Positions 5,986-6,944 of a DNA stretch of 6,944 nucleotides are shown one piece after another (within the stretch, counting starts at the first letter, position 1; every line of letters starts with the position of its first letter). The notes beneath the pieces were generated by a model that saw only the letters and a list, made by a program, of their open reading frames with translations, did no database searches and had not been told where the DNA came from. Origin of the DNA: Dehalococcoidia bacterium. Lineage in GTDB: Bacteria; Chloroflexota; Dehalococcoidia; GIF9; AB-539-J10. The translations under genes were made by a program, and so were the position numbers. The stretch spans positions 1 through 6,944 of the forward strand of contig JAUUZT010000042.1 of NCBI GenBank assembly GCA_030589825.1, given 5' to 3'.

Positions 5986-6399
5986 ATGTATGCGGAATTA
6001 TTCAAACTATTTCTGGATAGTGACAATACACTCAATGTATATGAGGGAGAGAAACTGATATTTATATCCGCTAAAGACAGGCTGCTTCCGCTTATGGACT
6101 ACGTTGACGAGTTTGCAAATAAGCACAAGCAGATAGTAGTATTCGACAAGCTAACTGGAAATGCTGCTGCCCTGCTCTGCATTAAAGCACATTGCCGGGA
6201 GGTATATAGTCCTTTAGGCAGCCAGCTGGCAGAGAAGACGTTGAATAAATATGGGATTGCCTACCATTTTAACAAGGTTGTCCCCTTTATACAGCAGGCA
6301 AACAGAAAGGATATGTGCCCTATGGAGAAGTTATCAATAGGGAAAGGACCTGAAGAGTTCTACCAGGCGCTTAAAGCTAGAATTAACAGTCAACCATAA
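5986..6399 (+). CDS. DUF1893 family protein, function unknown
   Basis: This 137-residue, apparently soluble protein has no signal peptide or membrane helix. It matches the DUF1893 family as I know it: a short N-terminal part with NVYEGEKLIFIS (17-28), a core VVFDKLTGNAAALL (51-64), a following KYGIAYHFNKVVPFI region (88-102) and the C-terminal CPMEKL signature (111-116). The family has a structurally known member (Thermotoga TM1506) with a cytidine-deaminase-like fold but no established reaction. Cys65, Cys70 and Cys111 are present; I see no classic HxE...PCxxC deaminase zinc motif, so deaminase activity is not supported. It is fourth in the cluster, 20 bp after the thiolase and 27 bp before the aldo/keto reductase, which suggests an accessory or regulatory role in acyl-CoA metabolism. 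That role is inference only. Confidence 0.8.
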   Translation: MYAELFKLFLDSDNTLNVYEGEKLIFISAKDRLLPLMDYVDEFANKHKQIVVFDKLTGNAAALLCIKAHCREVYSPLGSQLAEKTLNKYGIAYHFNKVVPFIQQANRKDMCPMEKLSIGKGPEEFYQALKARINSQP

Positions 6400-6415
6400 C
6401 CAACAAGGTCAGAAA

Positions 6416-6421
6416 AAGGAG
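6416..6421 (+). promoter_or_regulatory. Ribosome binding site for the aldo/keto reductase gene
   Basis: AAGGAG lies 5 nt before ATG 6427, a strong site that fixes this start. Confidence 0.7.
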
Positions 6422-6426
6422 ACCAG

Positions 6427-6944
6427 ATGGAAAATATAAGACTGGGCAAGACCAACATGCTGGTATCTAAGCTGGGATATGGCGGCATCCCAATACAGAG
6501 AATTGCCGAAGATGAAGCAATAGCTGTGGTCAAGAAAGTTCTAGAACAGGGAATCACTTTCCTGGACACCGCAAATGCTTATACCACCAGCGAAGAGCGT
6601 ATTGGTAAGGCAATATCAGGGCAGAGGGAAAGTCTCACTATCGCCACCAGGACACAAGCCCGAACAGCAGAAGGGGTCACGGAGCACCTGGAGCTAAGCC
6701 TCAAGCGGCTGGGAACCAACTACATTGACCTCTATCAATTTCATAATGTCAGTAATTCAAAAACCCTGGAACAGATTCTTAAACCGGAAGGCCCTATGTC
6801 TGTGGCCGAAAGGGAAAAGGAAAAGGGACGAATCAAACATATCGGTGTTAGTTCGCACCAGATAGACACCGCTATAGAACTTGTAAAATCAGGCCGATTC
6901 GAGACCATTATGTTTCCTTTCAATTTCATCAGTGATGAGGCAGC
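6427..6944 (+). CDS. Aldo/keto reductase, N-terminal part (cut by window edge)
   Basis: 172 full codons are visible before the right edge. The product is an NAD(P)H-dependent aldo/keto reductase, a cytoplasmic TIM-barrel enzyme that reduces aldehydes or ketones. Seen are RLGKTNMLVSKLGYGGIPI at 5-23 (the barrel floor and first strand), FLDTANAY at 45-52 with tetrad Asp47 and Tyr52, LKRLGTNYIDLYQFHN at 92-107 with tetrad His106, and GRIKHIGVSSH further on. The catalytic Lys expected in the usual ATK motif is replaced by Arg75 (codon AGG at 6649-6651, in IATRTQA). The YQFHNV wording resembles the AKR subfamily that often has a C-terminal 4Fe-4S domain; that end is outside the window, so this cannot be tested. 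It follows the DUF1893 gene by 27 bp and probably belongs to the same operon. Substrate unknown. Confidence 0.9.
   Translation, partial: MENIRLGKTNMLVSKLGYGGIPIQRIAEDEAIAVVKKVLEQGITFLDTANAYTTSEERIGKAISGQRESLTIATRTQARTAEGVTEHLELSLKRLGTNYIDLYQFHNVSNSKTLEQILKPEGPMSVAEREKEKGRIKHIGVSSHQIDTAIELVKSGRFETIMFPFNFISDEA

Noticed and set aside
5986..6399. Cytidine-deaminase activity for the DUF1893 protein
   Set aside because: Only the fold is related. The zinc-binding HxE and PCxxC motifs of deaminases are not visible.

Overview
The window looks like chromosomal DNA from an anaerobic bacterium. Its base composition is moderate (about mid-40s %GC by eye), genes are tightly packed, most have Shine-Dalgarno sites, and sigma70-like promoter hexamers are visible. 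An oxygen-sensitive CoA-enzyme activase beside glutaconate-type CoA-transferase genes points to anaerobic acyl-CoA metabolism. AGA/AGG (Arg) and ATA (Ile) codons are frequent. Chloroflexota (Dehalococcoidia-like) or Desulfobacterota-like hosts would fit, but the sequence alone does not settle this. I see no mobile element, CRISPR array, tRNA or rRNA.

Layout. Positions 1-2570 on the minus strand hold most of a very large tandem-ASKHA acyl-CoA dehydratase/benzoyl-CoA reductase activase whose C-terminus runs off the left edge. A 259-bp divergent intergenic region (2571-2829) carries a good plus-strand promoter, a possible near-leaderless minus-strand promoter, short repeats that may be operators, and a 19-codon upstream ORF. 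From 2830 a co-directional plus-strand cluster follows: CoA-transferase subunit A (2830-3840), subunit B (3883-4662), an acetyl-CoA acetyltransferase-type thiolase (4670-5965), a DUF1893 protein (5986-6399) and the start of an aldo/keto reductase (6427 to the right edge). Gaps are 7-42 bp and no terminator hairpin was seen between the genes, so they are probably one operon.

Working together (inference): the CoA-transferase would activate a carboxylic acid with CoA from a donor such as acetyl-CoA, or recover CoA from an acyl-CoA. The thiolase would cleave or form a 3-oxoacyl-CoA. The aldo/keto reductase would handle a carbonyl intermediate. The divergent activase would supply ATP-driven low-potential electrons to a 2-hydroxyacyl-CoA dehydratase or benzoyl-CoA reductase-like partner that is not in this window. 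The least explained member is the DUF1893 gene, a family of unknown function embedded in this catabolic cluster. Nothing here is clearly a new kind of system. The points most worth follow-up are the DUF1893 linkage, the asymmetric pseudo-dimeric activase, the Lys-to-Arg change at the aldo/keto reductase tetrad, the thiolase insertion and the intergenic control region.
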